From Ariolimax columbianus (lineage: Eukaryota; Mollusca; Gastropoda; Stylommatophora; Arionidae): a stretch of 64,000 bases of DNA. The stretch is from contig JAVGWX010000007.1 in assembly GCA_036924085.1 (NCBI GenBank), positions 31,349,953 through 31,413,952 on the forward strand. Reading direction: 5' to 3'. A program made the position numbers and the translations under genes. The notes under the pieces are model-generated. The model saw only the letters and a program-made list of their open reading frames with translations, searched no databases and was not told where the DNA came from. Shown in pieces: positions 42,175 to 53,464 of the stretch (position 1 is its first letter; the number at the start of each line of letters is the position of its first letter).

Positions 42175-42345
42175 GTACATTGCCGAATGCTATCAATGCC
42201 TGTCTGCTGACAGGGATCGAATCCCGAATCCCCAGTATGGCGTATGTTGTTTTTCTGCTTGGGGTGAAATAAACATCCATAGCCATCACACGGCGTAGTG
42301 CTGGCAGTAGCGAAGCGGCTTGTAGTCGTCATCCTTAAAAATCTA
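42175..42345 (-). mobile_element. Possible old tRNA-SINE
   Basis: A B-box-like GATTCGATCCC on minus at 42214-42224 is flanked by SINE-like sequence, but the candidate A box (GGGTAGTGGATAG, about 42350) is about 130 bases away, too far for a tRNA head. Weak call. Confidence 0.3.
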
Positions 42346-42349
42346 TCCA

Positions 42350-43659
42350 CTACCCCATGACGTTCAGCATTAGGACAGTACAATGACATGTAAAGGTATT
42401 TCAATTGCAGACACTGTTATCAAAGTGTTGGAGACTTCACTAACGAAATGTTCTATATTTTTTTTAGGTAAAGTGACCAGGTCTCTATCTTGCAGAACTC
42501 CACCTCTAACTGTAGTTCGGGTTCCCATTTATAACTTAGTGAGGTGGAGTGTATCGCAAGCAAAGAGCGATTTGGTAAGTATGAAATAAATCTAGTGAAA
42601 CATTCAACTTATACATTGCCTTTCCCACACGCTTATGTTAACAGAAACACAAGATAACCTTTTGTTCCATAGTTAGTTACACTATCTAAGTCGAGCATTG
42701 AAGCTTGCATACTTCAGTATACTGAGCCATAACATGCATGAGGTAGCGTGACCGGTTATTTCCACACTGCTTTTTACTTCCTCATTCGTGTGCTTGGTGC
42801 CCATTTACAGTTGGGTCGACTGGAGCGTACTAATAGCCCTCTCCGTGTTCCTCTCATCGCTCCAGTCGGAGTGTACGGCCACTACTAAAATGGTCATCTT
42901 TTGGAAACCAGCGCCGAAGCAATGTATGTGTCTTGTAGTGGTGGTTTCTGTAACAACGTGTCTTGCAGGATCAACTTGCTTGCCCTATTCACAACTCTCT
43001 TTGTTTGCCTTTGACATGCATGGAAGCGCATTCGTTCTGTTCTTTGTTCCCCAGTAAAATGCCCAGTGATCCACTCGAGTAAGCGTAGTATTAGTGTAAA
43101 ATTAGTCGATGATAGAATTGTTGGATCGACCATATCCTAGGATGGGAACCAACTGCCGAGAAAGGTCCCGAGAGTAAACCCTGAGGAGACACCAGAATCT
43201 CGTGCCACCTCTGGTCAGCTTGACTGCGTCATGCCACCTAAATAAGGGAGCAAGGGACGCAGGAGTAGTGCTGACACAGCGTGAATCTTTCCCAGGTGAA
43301 TATATTTAAGCGCAAGTTACACCATTAGAACTACCTGTGAACAAAATGACGGGTTTTTAGAGACTTCTTGAAAGTGTCCCTGACAAGCTTCAACATCGAT
43401 GTCACATCCTCACACGTTAGCATCACCAAAGGTGCTCAGATGGCAGAGAAACTAATCGATCGCGGAGCCTCAGATTAAGCGGGCTACCCGAAAGAGTAGA
43501 ACGCAGGACGACTCCCCATCCGACTCATCACACGAGTGCCCCAGAAAAAGTCCGCCATGGCAGGTTTGGCCTCTACAGCTATATCAGATCACATCGCGTA
43601 GCACACGTATGATGCTGTTGACATATTCACTTGTGATGGGGGACTATTTATATCTCATT
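42350..43659. other. Mostly unassigned; weak family F trace at 43160-43215
   Basis: The only recognised word is CGAGAGTAAACCCTGAGGAG (family F start block). Open stretches up to 89 codons have no motif, and a splice-like TTTTTTTTAGGTAAAG at 42463 leads nowhere. Confidence 0.35.
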
Positions 43660-43667
43660 CTTCTTCT

Positions 43668-43698
<31 letters not shown>

Positions 43699-43870
43699 TT
43701 TCTTCTTCGTTCGTTTTCAATTTCCTGCTACCAAACTCTGAAAAGCTTTGCATTGTAGCAGGAGGTTTTCCGGAGAACTGAATACGTTGTGTAGTAGTTT
43801 ACAGCTTGACTGTGACATTTGCATCTTTCCGTACAACATATCAGACTTCAACAGGACTATTGCTATCAAG
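43660..43870 (-). mobile_element. Family B element, truncated
   Basis: (CTT)n at 43660-43705 is the tail on the minus strand, then GTTCGTTTTCAATTTCCTGC, TACCAAACTCTGAAAAGC, TTTTCCGGAGAACTGAATAC, GTAGTTTACAGCTTGACTGT and TCAGACTTCAACAGG. The 5' part is missing. Confidence 0.8.
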
Positions 43871-44036
43871 ATACAACTGTATCTAGTACTAAAGATGTTC
43901 AATCCCACAAAAACAACAGAAAACAGAAGTTAATTGCACATTTTTTTATTTAAATATTGAGTGAACAAATAAATCAAACATATCGTTAAAACCGAGATTT
44001 AGTTTGCTGACCATTTTAAACATTTCGTGGACCTGG

Positions 44037-44485
44037 TTGTTGTTTTAATGCCCACAGTGAGTAAGTTTCCTCTTTTGGGTAAGTTTAATGTCTGGTCAGG
44101 TAAAATATACTGACCAGACATGTTAGTCAGGGTCATACAAAATATACGTGCCAAGACCCTCACCTCGACTTCCTCGTAGCTTTCCCTGGAAACGGGCTGT
44201 TTTCATGGCAGCCTAGTTAACCAGGTGAGGTAATCGACGTGATTCCCGTATTAGTAAGCGACATGCACATGAATCCAAGCATAGCACAACCGCCTGATAG
44301 ACCCCAGTCCACTATCATCAGCAGGCTCGGGATGTGAGGAAAGCTGCTGCAACCCGTCACTGAGCGTCCTTTTCAGGGCGCACAAAAGAGTAAACCTACT
44401 AATTGTGGGCATTCAAAACAAGCAAACAACTCTTGTGTGCGCACTGAAAAGGATGTTAAGTTGCAGGTTGTATTAGCTTTCCACA
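44037..44485. mobile_element. Family A element inserted into an opposite-strand family A
   Basis: A minus-oriented head (GTTGTTGTTTTAATGCCCAC, AGTGAGTAAGTTTCC) stops at CTCTTTTGGG (about 44080). A complete plus-oriented copy follows (TCTGGTCAGG, two 37-bp units, core, GTGGGCATTCAAAACAAGC, to about 44431). The minus-oriented copy then resumes CTCTTGTGTGCGCACTGAAA, AGGATGTTAAGTTGCAGG. CTCTTTTG and CTCTTGTG look like the short target duplication, one mismatch. Confidence 0.82.
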
Positions 44486-44489
44486 GACC

Positions 44490-44920
44490 TGGTTAGACTC
44501 TTCACCAACTATCATGTGTCCGTAGAGTACAAATTGAAAACCCCTCCCCTGTTCTGTTCGTGTACTTCTCTTCTTAACGCAAGAGGTTGACCTGTGTATT
44601 ATCGATTCCTTCAGATACGCCAAATGTCAGAGTGCTCTGTGTGTTCTCGACGCGTTTCACCGAGTCGTCCCGGCCAGTTTTGTAGAGGTCAGACATTAAG
44701 AGAGCAAACAGTCTTTGTAGATTTGGATGGGGGTGGAGTATTACTACTTAAAAAAATCTTTAAATGAAGGTGGTCCACATACCCGACAGGCACTACCGCT
44801 GTGGATTAAGTGTCAGAATAATAAACAACAACAATATAATCAGACGTGAAGTGGATTGGTTCTTAAGAGGAAAAAGAAGGGAGGATGCCAACACATACTA
44901 GGAGAAGGATATTGAAAGTG
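44490..44920. other. No recognisable gene or element
   Basis: No motif seen; AACAACAA at 44824. Confidence 0.35.
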
Positions 44921-45248
44921 GGATCTAATGCGACTGGGGTCTCATGGATCTAATGCGACTGGGGTCTCGTGGATCTAATGCGACTGGGGTCTCATGGATC
45001 TAATGCGAATGGGGTCTCGTGGATCTAATGCGACTGGGGTCTCGTGGATCTAATGCGACTATAGTCTCATGGATCTAATGCGACTGGGGTCTCGTGGATC
45101 TAATGCGACTGGGGTCTCGTGGATCTAATGCGACTATAGTCTCATGGATCTAATGCGACTGGGGTCTCGTGGATCTAATGCGACTATAGTCTCATGGATC
45201 TAATGCGACTGGGGTGTCGTGGATCTAATGCGACTGGGGTCTCATGGA
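44921..45248. repeat. 25-bp minisatellite, 13 units
   Basis: GGATCTAATGCGACTGGGGT plus CTCGT or CTCAT, every 25 bases. A sub-type with GACTATAGT in place of GACTGGGGT appears at intervals (45057, 45132, 45182), mixed rather than blocked. Confidence 0.97.
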
Positions 45249-45249
45249 C

Positions 45250-45944
45250 GGAGCTTAAGGATACGGTCCAAAATTGGTATCGCTCTCCGGGAAAAGGTAA
45301 CTTCGCCGAAAAATTAACTGTAGACAGCTCTTAGTTGCCCTTTAAAAGATGCTTGAAGGATTAGCGTCAAAGTGTTACCGGGGCCCAACAGGGAGCAAAG
45401 AATAGCAACAATGTAACCTGTCAGGCATGTAGTAAGCGCGAATAATGAAGGTGGTGCATGGGGTTGGCCACTCCATCTTGTATACCCTTTAAACAACAAA
45501 CTATTAACAGATATAGACACGCCAGCTTTTGATGACCATGGTTGTATTTATTGAAAACTTATGCTCTACCGAGAGCTAAACGGGGTTTGATTGATTTAAA
45601 GACTACGTAAAGATAAAACTAGCCCGATAGTAGACATTGCTGTCAGTGATGGAGATTTTATTGGAATAGGTCTCTTTTTCTTATGTTGCATTGTGGCTGG
45701 TCCCTTTCCTCGCTGTTTTAAATATCATAACGGTAACCAGGTAACGATATACAGTTGGATCAACTTGAGCTATTCGATAATATGCGTCAAATTCTGTATC
45801 TTTGAGAGGCAACCACTCTACCACTCTGGTACACAGGAGTACCTTAACATTGAAAGACAGCATTGATTTTTCTGTTCCGTCCCAGTCTTGGGATTGTTGA
45901 AAAGTATTCCGTGCGTGCAAAGTTTCTTGTTTCAGGGTCTAGTG
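45250..45944. other. No recognisable gene or element
   Basis: Open stretches up to 79 codons without motifs. Confidence 0.35.
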
Positions 45945-46110
45945 TAAATATGCTGACAAAGACGTTACACCATATTCTTACCGTGCACATAGAAACATAT
46001 TGTGTTACAGCAGCCTAGTCAACAAGGTGGGGATTGTTAATGTTATCACCGCATTTGTAAGGCTGCATACACGCGTAATATTGCAATGCGATACGTCGAG
46101 GTCTAGCCCA
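45945..46110 (+). mobile_element. Strongly diverged family A fragment
   Basis: ACAGCAGCCTAGTCAACAAG, GTGGGGATTGTTAATGTTAT, CACCGCATTTGTAAGGCTGC follows the family A core (GGCAGCCTGGCTAACGAGGT, GATCCCCGTAGTAGTGAG) at perhaps two-thirds identity. Confidence 0.45.
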
Positions 46111-46175
46111 CCAAATTCAATATTCCCATAATGAGATACCAGGTTGCTGATGAACGTTTTCGGCCAGACATTACA

Positions 46176-46560
46176 CCATCCTTTAGTCAAGAATAAAGTT
46201 GGAAGTACTGGCCTCACTCACTAAGATGGCTACATGAGACCATTCTTTAGTCAAGAATGAAGTTGGAAGTACTGACCTCACTCACTAAGATGGCTACATG
46301 AGACCATTCTTTAGTCAAGAATGAAGTTGGAAGTACTGACCTCACTCACTAAGATGGCTACATGAGACCATTCTTTAGTCAAGAATGAAGTTGGAAGTAC
46401 TGGCCTCACTCACTAAGATGGCTACATGAGACCATTCTTTAGTCAAGAATGAAGTTGGAAGTACTGGCCTCACTCACTAAGATGGCTACATGAGACCATT
46501 CTTTAGTCAAGAATGAAGTTGGAAGTACTGGGTTCACTCACTAAGATGGCTACATGAGAC
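46176..46560. repeat. 64-bp minisatellite, 6 units
   Basis: CCATTCTTTAGTCAAGAATG starts each unit at 46176, 46240, 46304, 46368, 46432 and 46496. It directly abuts the RNase H remnant at 46565, so it may have grown from the same element's upstream sequence. Not proven. Confidence 0.96.
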
Positions 46561-46564
46561 CACT

Positions 46565-47065
46565 TATACAAGGTTAGTCGTCGTGTCCGGCTCGCAATCC
46601 TTACTTGGGGAGGTACAGAAAGACTGGCACAATCATTAGTGGATAGCAGCTGTATGGACGTCGAATCTTCGTGGGCTGGTGTGGATCTACAATCCTGGTC
46701 ATGCTTGTGTACAGGGCAACGAAAGAGCTGACATTCTGGCTTTACGGACACCATTTATGGTTTAACTAGAAATGGATGTGAGCGATATATTGTGTATGTC
46801 AATGCACGTCTCTTGAATGAAGACACCACAACAGATGAATAAGCAATTCACAGACTTCAGAATTTTGAAATCAAACGAGGCTCAACATAATACTTGCGCA
46901 AGAGGGGACAAAGCAGGAGTGTGTGCAACCAACAGGCTACATGCACAATGAGTACCCACACCCTTCGCACTTGACTATTTGCTGAGAAAGTTTGGGCACC
47001 TATGTATGAATGTGCCTGGAGTACAGTGAAATCGACTCTGAAGAAATAACAGGGCATTACTGTAC
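46565..47065 (+). pseudogene. RNase H and C-terminal remnant
   Basis: The translation reads VVSGSQSLLGEVQKDWHNH, then YNPGHACVQGNERADILALR, matching W-PGHAGV-GNERAD-LA of RNase H. It continues MDVSDILCMSM, MKTPQQMNKQFTDF, ARGDKAGVCATNRLHAQ, TPFALDYLLRKFGHLCMNVP. The second half matches, block by block, 7950-8250 and 21010-21285, linking those two to an RNase H. Several stops. Confidence 0.8.
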
Positions 47066-47425
47066 ATGATTTAACATGAGTGAAAAACTGTACGATTGTG
47101 CACAGAACCTCGAGCTGACTACTGTCTTTGTTAGGGTCATTGAATTCGAAGGCTGAAGACGAACTGAAAAGCTGTCTCAGAGAAGAAGTTGATGAGTCAC
47201 CACAACACGTTACCAGAGAAAGTAGGTCAAGAATTTAGAGATAAGCCACTGGAATTGTCGGACATAACGTAGGTGGTCCGCCTCGGTATACTAATGGGGC
47301 CCAAACAGGGAGAAAGGAATATTAACACTTGAACATTCTTCAATCTCAAGCATGCCATAGAAACGAATATTAGTATAAGGGTAGTATTAGGCAGATTACT
47401 CTTTCCTATTGAAACTATCGGGGGA
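47066..47425. other. No recognisable gene or element
   Basis: No motif seen. Confidence 0.35.
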
Positions 47426-47776
47426 GGAAGACTAAGGTCTGATCAGGCAAAATGTACTGATCAGATATGTTAGTCAGGGTCATTCAAAATATACTGGCCA
47501 AGACCCTCACCTCGGCTTCCTAGTAGCCCTCCTGGAAACGGGCTGTTTTCACGGCAGCCTGACTAACGAGGTGAGGATCGTCGTGATCCCCATAGTAGTG
47601 AGTGAAACGCAGATGAAGTCAAGCATAGCACAACCGCATGGAGGACTCCGGTCCACCTTCATCAGTACGCTCGGTATGTCAGAGAAGCTACTGCAACCCG
47701 CCACTTAACGCCCTTTTCAGGGCGCACAAAAGAGTAACCTACTCTTTGTGGGCATTCACAAGCAACAACAACAACA
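47426..47776 (+). mobile_element. Family A element
   Basis: GGAAGACTAAGGTCTGATCA, two 37-bp units, the core GAAACGGGCTGTTTTCACGG, GAGGATCGTCGTGATCCCCA, CCTTTTCAGGGCGCACAAAA, GTGGGCATTC and a CAACAACAACAAC tail. A full-length standard copy. No clear target duplication. Confidence 0.9.
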
Positions 47777-47904
47777 TATACAATATCTGCCAAAAGTAAG
47801 GGACCTTTTCCTTCGGCGTTCGTTCCGAAAAAGGCGGTGGGGCAAATGCCGTATTTAAACTGTGGAGTCCCTAAGCTATATAGCTATATGCTATTTGGAG
47901 GCCC

Positions 47905-48215
47905 TTTGCTGTTGTTGTTTAATGCCCACAATGAGTAAGTTTTCTATTTTGTGCGCCCTGAAAAGAACGTCACGTGGTGGGCTGCTGTAGCATCCAGAGC
48001 ATACTGATGAAGACGGACGTGATCCTTCAGCCGGTTGTACTATTCTTGGCCTCATCTGCGTGGCGCTCACTACTGTGGGGAGCACATTAATGCACATCTC
48101 GTCAGCCAGGCTGACTTGAAAACACTACGGGGAAGAGAGATTGTGGTCCTTGTCATTGTATTGTGCCTGATCCTCGCGCGACGTCCTGGTCAGTATGCTG
48201 TGCCTGAATTAGACT
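47905..48215 (-). mobile_element. Family A element
   Basis: Starts GCTGTTGTTGTTTAATGCCC, ACAATGAGTAAG, then GTGCGCCCTGAAAAGAACGT, ATCTGCGTGGCGCTCACTAC, CTCGTCAGCCAGGCTGACTT, CGCGCGACGTCCTGGTCAGT. One or two 37-bp units. Confidence 0.85.
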
Positions 48216-48394
48216 AAAAATGTCAACAGACTCGAAAATATAAAACACAAATTTCCTGTTATTATACTAAAGTGAGGTATTTAAAGATAAAAAGGCAAAC
48301 TATTTTCAAACGTATGCGGTAACCTGTTATATATTTCACATTTGGTTGCCTTGATCTCTATAACTCATTAAAATGAAGCATAACAAAAAAAAAA

Positions 48395-48552
48395 CAGAGG
48401 AAGACCGAGAAGACAATGGCACTAAGATATCCAGTAATGCCTGGTATGACTGTGGTGGAGGCTGGAGTTCTGGTAAGGGAAAGAGTTTCTTTCAGAAAGA
48501 GTGTGGTGTGAGCGACGTTCTATAAAAGACATGCTACATGATGATGATAACA
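48395..48552 (+). pseudogene. LINE 3' tip with (ATG)n tail
   Basis: GRPRRQWH, MPGMTVVEAGVLVRERVSFR, and AAGACATGCTACATGATGAT-GATAAC. Same 3' end as 4785 (minus) and 15838 (plus). About 150 bases, heavily 5' truncated. Confidence 0.75.
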
Positions 48553-48554
48553 AT

Positions 48555-49395
48555 TGGAAACAATACTTATGTAATTAAACGTACAAACGTCGTCAGAATG
48601 ACTGATGATGTCACATATGCTTTTGAAATCACTTCCGGCGTGAGACAGGGGTGTATGCTTTGCCTTTGTTGCTTAACATCTACATGGAGAAAAGCGCATC
48701 AGAGACTGGTCAAATTGAGACATCTGAAGCAGAACATAACTCAATACACGAATTGCTCTTTGCAGATTCTCAGTGCTTGCTGTATGGCGATGAAAACAAA
48801 CTGCAAAATCACATGAACACGCGTGCGACTACATGTGCTAAATACAAAATGCGAATTATCGAGAACAAAACAGAAACTATGATGATCAGTAGAACTCTTA
48901 GGCCACTCAAGATAAGTCTAAATGATATTGCTCTTCAACAGGTCCATGAGTTCAAGTATTTTTCGGCAGACGGTAGAATCGACAGGGAAATTGAGACATG
49001 GTGTCAGAAAGAATTTGCGGTGGCTTATCAGCTGTCCCCACTGCTTAGACACCCGAGCATTAGTTTGGCAACAAAGCAACAGGTGATAAACGGTTTATTT
49101 ATGCCGATTCTGTGCTTTCAGTGCCATGGCCTCTGTCAAGGGCGCGCGAGAGCAGAATTTCGACTTGTGAAATGAAGTGTTTGAGGAAAGTCATCGGTTT
49201 ACCAGGAGAGACAGAATGTGGAACGACGACATTCGAAGAATGGTCGGCACTACGGCTTGTGTCGAATACATTTCCAGGCAGAAAATAAGTTGGTTTGGTC
49301 ATCTCATGAGAATGCACCCTCATCATCTTCCACTGATGGCTTACAATGCTGGTAGATCTAACTACAGGGCAAGATGGCGTGTCGCGAGGTAGGTG
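48555..49395 (+). pseudogene. LINE RT-to-C-terminal fragment
   Basis: FEITSGVRQGCMLC starts the fragment in one frame. The frame from 48651 then reads LLLNIYMEKSA, ELLFADSQCLLYGDENKLQN (catalytic FADD changed to FADS), YKMRIIENKTETMMISRTLR, LNDIALQQVHEFKYFSADGR, IDREIET, VAYQLSPLLRHPSISLATKQ. The next frame gives RMWNDDIRRMVGTTACVEYI, SRQKISWFGHLMRMHPHHLP and RARWRVAR. It is directly followed by the CR1-like element. Inactive: active-site change plus stops. Confidence 0.9.
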
Positions 49396-51900
49396 AATAG
49401 ATGTCCATCAAGTCAAAAAGAGGAAGATGAGGAGCTGATTAGTAGCATAGCAAAGGCAAGTGTAGGAAAATTTTTATTAATGGGAGATTTCAACTTTCCA
49501 GAAATAAAATGGGATATGGCAGAAGCACTTGTAGAGTCAAAATCTTTTGTTAAGTGCATAACTGACAATTTTTTAATTCAACATGTAGAAGCAGCCACCA
49601 GAGGCAAAAACATAGTCGACCTAGTGTTTACTACAGAGGAAAATATGATTGAAAACGTTACCTTTGGGGAACTGTTTGGCTCAAGTGACCATCAAATTAT
49701 CCGTTGGGATCTTATTGCAGGGAAAGAAGTAAACATAAACACGCGAACATACGACTACTCTAAGGCAGATGTTAAGAGGATGAAAGAGGAAGCGAACCAC
49801 ATAATCTGGAAAGATATTGTCGTAGGAACAGATGTTGAACCGGAGTGGAAGAGTTTTAAAACAGTTCTAGAAACGCTAAAAGAGGAATGTGTTCCATGTA
49901 GGGAGGTAAACCCCAAGCGTAAAAAGTGAATAACTAGATTTGTAGTGAAATGTAGAAGAGCGAAAAATAAAGCATGGAAAAAATATATAGAGGCAGGTAA
50001 ATCAAAAGAAACATTTACAATATTTGGACAAGCAGAACATATCTCAGAAAGCGAATAAAACAGCAAAAATAGACTTCGAAAAAAAACTTGCTCAGAGGAT
50101 CAAGACTGACAGTAAAAGCTTCTTCTCTTATGTTAGAAATAAACAAAGAACGAAAGACAAAGTAGGCCCTCTCATAGACAGTACAGGGAAAATAATAAGT
50201 GAGAATAGGGAGGCAGCTAATCTACTCAATCAGTACTTTGGCACAGTCTACACAAAAGAGGACTACTCCAAGATCCAAGAGCCTATAGATATTTTTCAAA
50301 GAGACATGGATACAGCGGGATTAAGATCAATCTGTATTACAGAAGAAATGGTTTTAAAAAAATTGGAGGGGTTGAAAGTGAATAACTGTCCAGGTCAAGA
50401 TGGTATTCATCCAAAATTGCTGTATGAAATTAGAGACCAACTAGCAAAACCATTGGCTATATTATGTTCTCAGTCACTAACAAACGGGATTGTTCCACGG
50501 GATTGGAAAGATGCAGGAGTGATCCCCTTATTCAAAAAAGGCAAACAATCAGATCCAGCAAATTATAGACCGGTGAGTTTAACGAGCATAGTCTGTAAAT
50601 TGTTAGAGTCAATAATCAAAGAAAACGTTGTAATGCATTTAGATAAATTTAATCTAATTAGAAATAGTCAGCATGGGTTTACTAGAGGGAGATCATGCTT
50701 AACAAATCTATTAGAATTCATGGAGGAGGTTACTAAAATCATAGATAAAGGGGAGCCAGTGGACGTTATTTATCTAGACTTTGCAAAGGCCTTTGATAGA
50801 GTACCTCATCAAAGATTATTTCGAAAGTTAAAAATCACATGGAATAGATGGGGAAGTTGCCAAATGGATTGAAAATTGGTTAACGGGAAGAAGGCAGAAG
50901 GTGGGCATAAATAAGGTGGTGTGAAGTGAAAAGTGGTGTGCCACAGGGCTCGGTTTTGGGACCAATTTTGTTCTTGATATATGTAAATGATTTGGACATT
51001 GGTATGGGATCCATGATTACAAAATTTGCTGATGACTCAAAACTATGCAGTAGTGTCTCCTCTAAAGCGGAAGTGGATATATTGATGTCGGATTTAGATA
51101 AAATTCGAGAATGATCTGTAAGCTGGCAAATGGAGTTTAATGTAGATAAATGTACAGTCATCCACATGGGTAGATCCAATATGGAACATAATTACAGAAT
51201 GGGAGAAAACAATATTAGAAAGATAGATAAGGAAAGGGACCTAGGGGTTATAATAGATCATACAGAAAAGGTGAGTGGGCAAGTTAAGGTAGCAGTGAAA
51301 AAGGCAAATGCAATGTTAGGTATGATAAAAAGAAATATTAAACATAGGAGCAAGGAAGTGATCGTCAAACTGTATAAAGCTTTAGTTAGATCTAGATTGG
51401 AGTACTGTGTACAGGTGTGGAGTCCTTATCATAGATGGGATATAAACATGCTAGAAAGAATACAAAAAAGAGCGACAAAGATGATAGTGGGATTCCAGAA
51501 TTACAGTTATGAGGAACAACTCAGAAAAACCGGCCTATAGTGTCTCGAAGAGAGAAGAATTCGTGGTGACTTAATACAGACTTAAAAGATGATCAGAGGA
51601 ATGGATAAATCAGACTATAACAAGTTTTTTTTAAATATAGCCACCCACAATAACACGAGGGCATAGCTACAAGCTGACTAAAGAGAGGTCCAGGTTAGAT
51701 ATTAGGAAATATTTGTTTGGTCAGAGAGTGGTGAATGATTGGAATGCATTGCGACTGGAGGTAGTGGAGGCAGGGACAGTTAATGCATTTAAGAATAAAC
51801 TGGATGCGCATAGCTTTAAGAGCAAGGTGATGTAAATGTAACTGGTTGTATACAGACTCTGAATGGTCTTCTAAACCAGTATAAAGACGTTAAGTTATTA
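49395..51900 (+). pseudogene. CR1/jockey-like LINE, 5' truncated, frameshifted
   Basis: About 2.5 kb. It starts inside the APE-type endonuclease (KFLLMGDFNFPEIKWD at 49468, ATRGKNIVDLVFTTEENMIE, GSSDHQI), followed by a linker to 49929. RT follows in a shifted frame from 50024: KVNNCPGQDGIHPKLLYE, DAGVIPLFKKGK, NYRPVSLTSIVCKLLESIIK, QHGFTRGRSCLTNLLEF, DVIYLDFAKAFDRVPH. After two more frame changes come [20 protein letters not shown] and catalytic FADD at about 51025-51036. The C-terminus reads WQMEFNVDKC, ERDLGVIID, SRLEYCVQVWSPY, ERIQKRATKMI and, past a stop at 51540, SYKLTKERSRLDIRKYLFGQ, WNALRLEV. At least three frameshifts and three in-frame stops. The catalytic motif is intact, so decay is moderate. 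A GTTAAGTTA end at about 51889 matches the tail type at 1986. Confidence 0.93.
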
Positions 51901-52214
51901 GAGTGATTGTGCAGCGACAAGGGCTCACATTGACCGACGCAACGCACTTGGCGTAGGATAGACGACTTAAGCACCCCACGACGCTAAACGGCATAAGTCT
52001 TCGTTCTACAATATGCCTTTCTAGCATAAACCGATTTTCCCACCTTAAACATTTATTCACCAACGACTAGAATTGTTCGTGTAGACTCTCTACCAATCCT
52101 TTTTTGTCCATTTCAAAAATCATATCTCCACCGTTACCGTGTTATCTTCTTCTTGCACGCTTGTTATCTACATTTCCTTCATATGATGATTTCAATAAGT
52201 TGATATGTCTCTTG
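51901..52214. other. Unassigned; possible SINE tail
   Basis: GACGACTTAAGCACCCCACG, ACGCTAAACGGCATAAG resembles words at 57015-57045 (CCACGACGTCTAACGACTTA), so a short dispersed unit may exist. Not defined. Confidence 0.3.
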
Positions 52215-52830
52215 GGGCATCATCATCATCAGGTACCCTCCCAGATTGGAGTTGGCGATCATGGATCTCCATCCACTTCTAACACACGTGTCGTTCACCA
52301 ACTCTGGTTGTTGATTGTCGCACATGCCATTCTCTCGGGTTGTCCAACATCTTCTCTCTCGGTTTTCATTTCTCTCTCTTCACTGCTATCTTTCCTCTTG
52401 TCACGACGTGCTCCGTGTCGCCTGTTCTTATAACGTGCCAGAAAAATGATAACTGCCTTGTTCTGATCCTTGCAACGAGTTGGCTTTGTCTTTGTGCACA
52501 TTCGAGTACTGTACCATTAATCTTCCTTGCAGTCCGTGGCATCTGCAGCATTCTTCTCTACAACCTCATCTCCGTTGCTTCCAAAGATATATGCGCTTGC
52601 TTTTTGATTGTCCAAGATGCACTGCCATATATCAGCACGGATTCCACATTGCATCCATGTACTCTCTTTCTCAGTTTTAGCGACAAGGTTTTGTTGCACA
52701 ATAATTCTCTATATGTAACTGGGAAATAAAATGGACAATGGCTCATAAAACTGACTTCATTACACTTGGCAATCTCATGTGTGATCAGTCTCTTTGAATA
52801 CTGAAAGTGTTGACGAGAGGACACGAACCC
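52215..52830 (-). pseudogene. LINE C-terminal end with (TGA)n tail
   Basis: Minus strand in shifting frames: [105 protein letters not shown], then MIANSNLGG and (ATG)n at 52218-52232. Matches 41690-42115 in order ([32 protein letters not shown]). Confidence 0.88.
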
Positions 52831-53039
52831 CGTAGCTTCCGTGGAGGCTCAGACATTTTCTTCTGGTTTCGTCAGGTAACAATGTACCATGTGTCGAATG
52901 GAAGAACCGGTTATACGATGGAAAAAAACCCATGACGTTCCAGGTAAATCAAACTGAGTATGACGTAATTAAAACCTGGTACATTGAGGTTGTTAACCAA
53001 GCTTCCAACCCCTTGACCACCGAATCTCCATTAACCTGG
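52831..53039. other. No recognisable gene or element
   Basis: Nothing assignable. Confidence 0.3.
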
Positions 53040-53215
53040 AGAACGAAGAGTAACGTCATGGTAAGATGAAACAGGCTTCCTGAAAACATGCTGTGCCACT
53101 ACACTCTAGCCAGCAAGGTGGGGATTTACATTGTGATCACATTGCACTACAGTCAGTTGAACCCCTATCAACTTCCTCAAGTTCATGTCGGAATTTAAGA
53201 AGAGTCAATGTAACC
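53040..53215 (+). mobile_element. Strongly diverged family A fragment
   Basis: GAAAACATGCTGTGCCACTA, CAGCAAGGTGGGGATTTACA, TGTGATCACATT, CAACTTCCTCAAGTTCATGT, AATGTAACCCGCCACC follow the family A core in order, at low identity. Confidence 0.45.
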
Positions 53216-53236
53216 CGCCACCAAAGAAACTAGGTC

Positions 53237-53460
53237 TAGTTGAATTAACTCAAAAACGAGAGGTAACAACAACAACAATAGAAATAACAACAGCAGCTAT
53301 AGAAACTACGTCTAGAGTTGAATTAACTCAAAAACGAGAGGTAAGAACAACAACAACAACAGAAATAACAACAGCAACAGCAAAAGAAACTAAGTCTAGA
53401 ATTGAATTAACTAAGCAAGAGTTGGAACAACAATAATAACAACAATAACAGAAACAATAA
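53237..53460. repeat. 78-84 bp tandem unit with AAC-rich interior
   Basis: GTTGAATTAACTCAAAAACG recurs at 53239, 53317 and (as ATTGAATTAACT) 53401, each followed by an (ACA)n tract and GAAACTA-GTCTAG. The + frame reads VELTQKRE-TTTIEITTA, a low-complexity repeat. It sits at the (AAC)-tail position of the diverged family A fragment, so it probably grew from that tail. Confidence 0.85.
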
Positions 53461-53464
53461 CTGC

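Noticed and set aside
42463..42480. Splice acceptor TTTTTTTTAG suggesting an exon
   Set aside because: The downstream frame shows no protein family and no donor-bounded coding segment.
53185..53436. Thr/Glu-rich 83-codon ORF as a low-complexity protein
   Set aside because: It is the 78-84 bp tandem unit with AAC-rich interior beside a diverged family A fragment.
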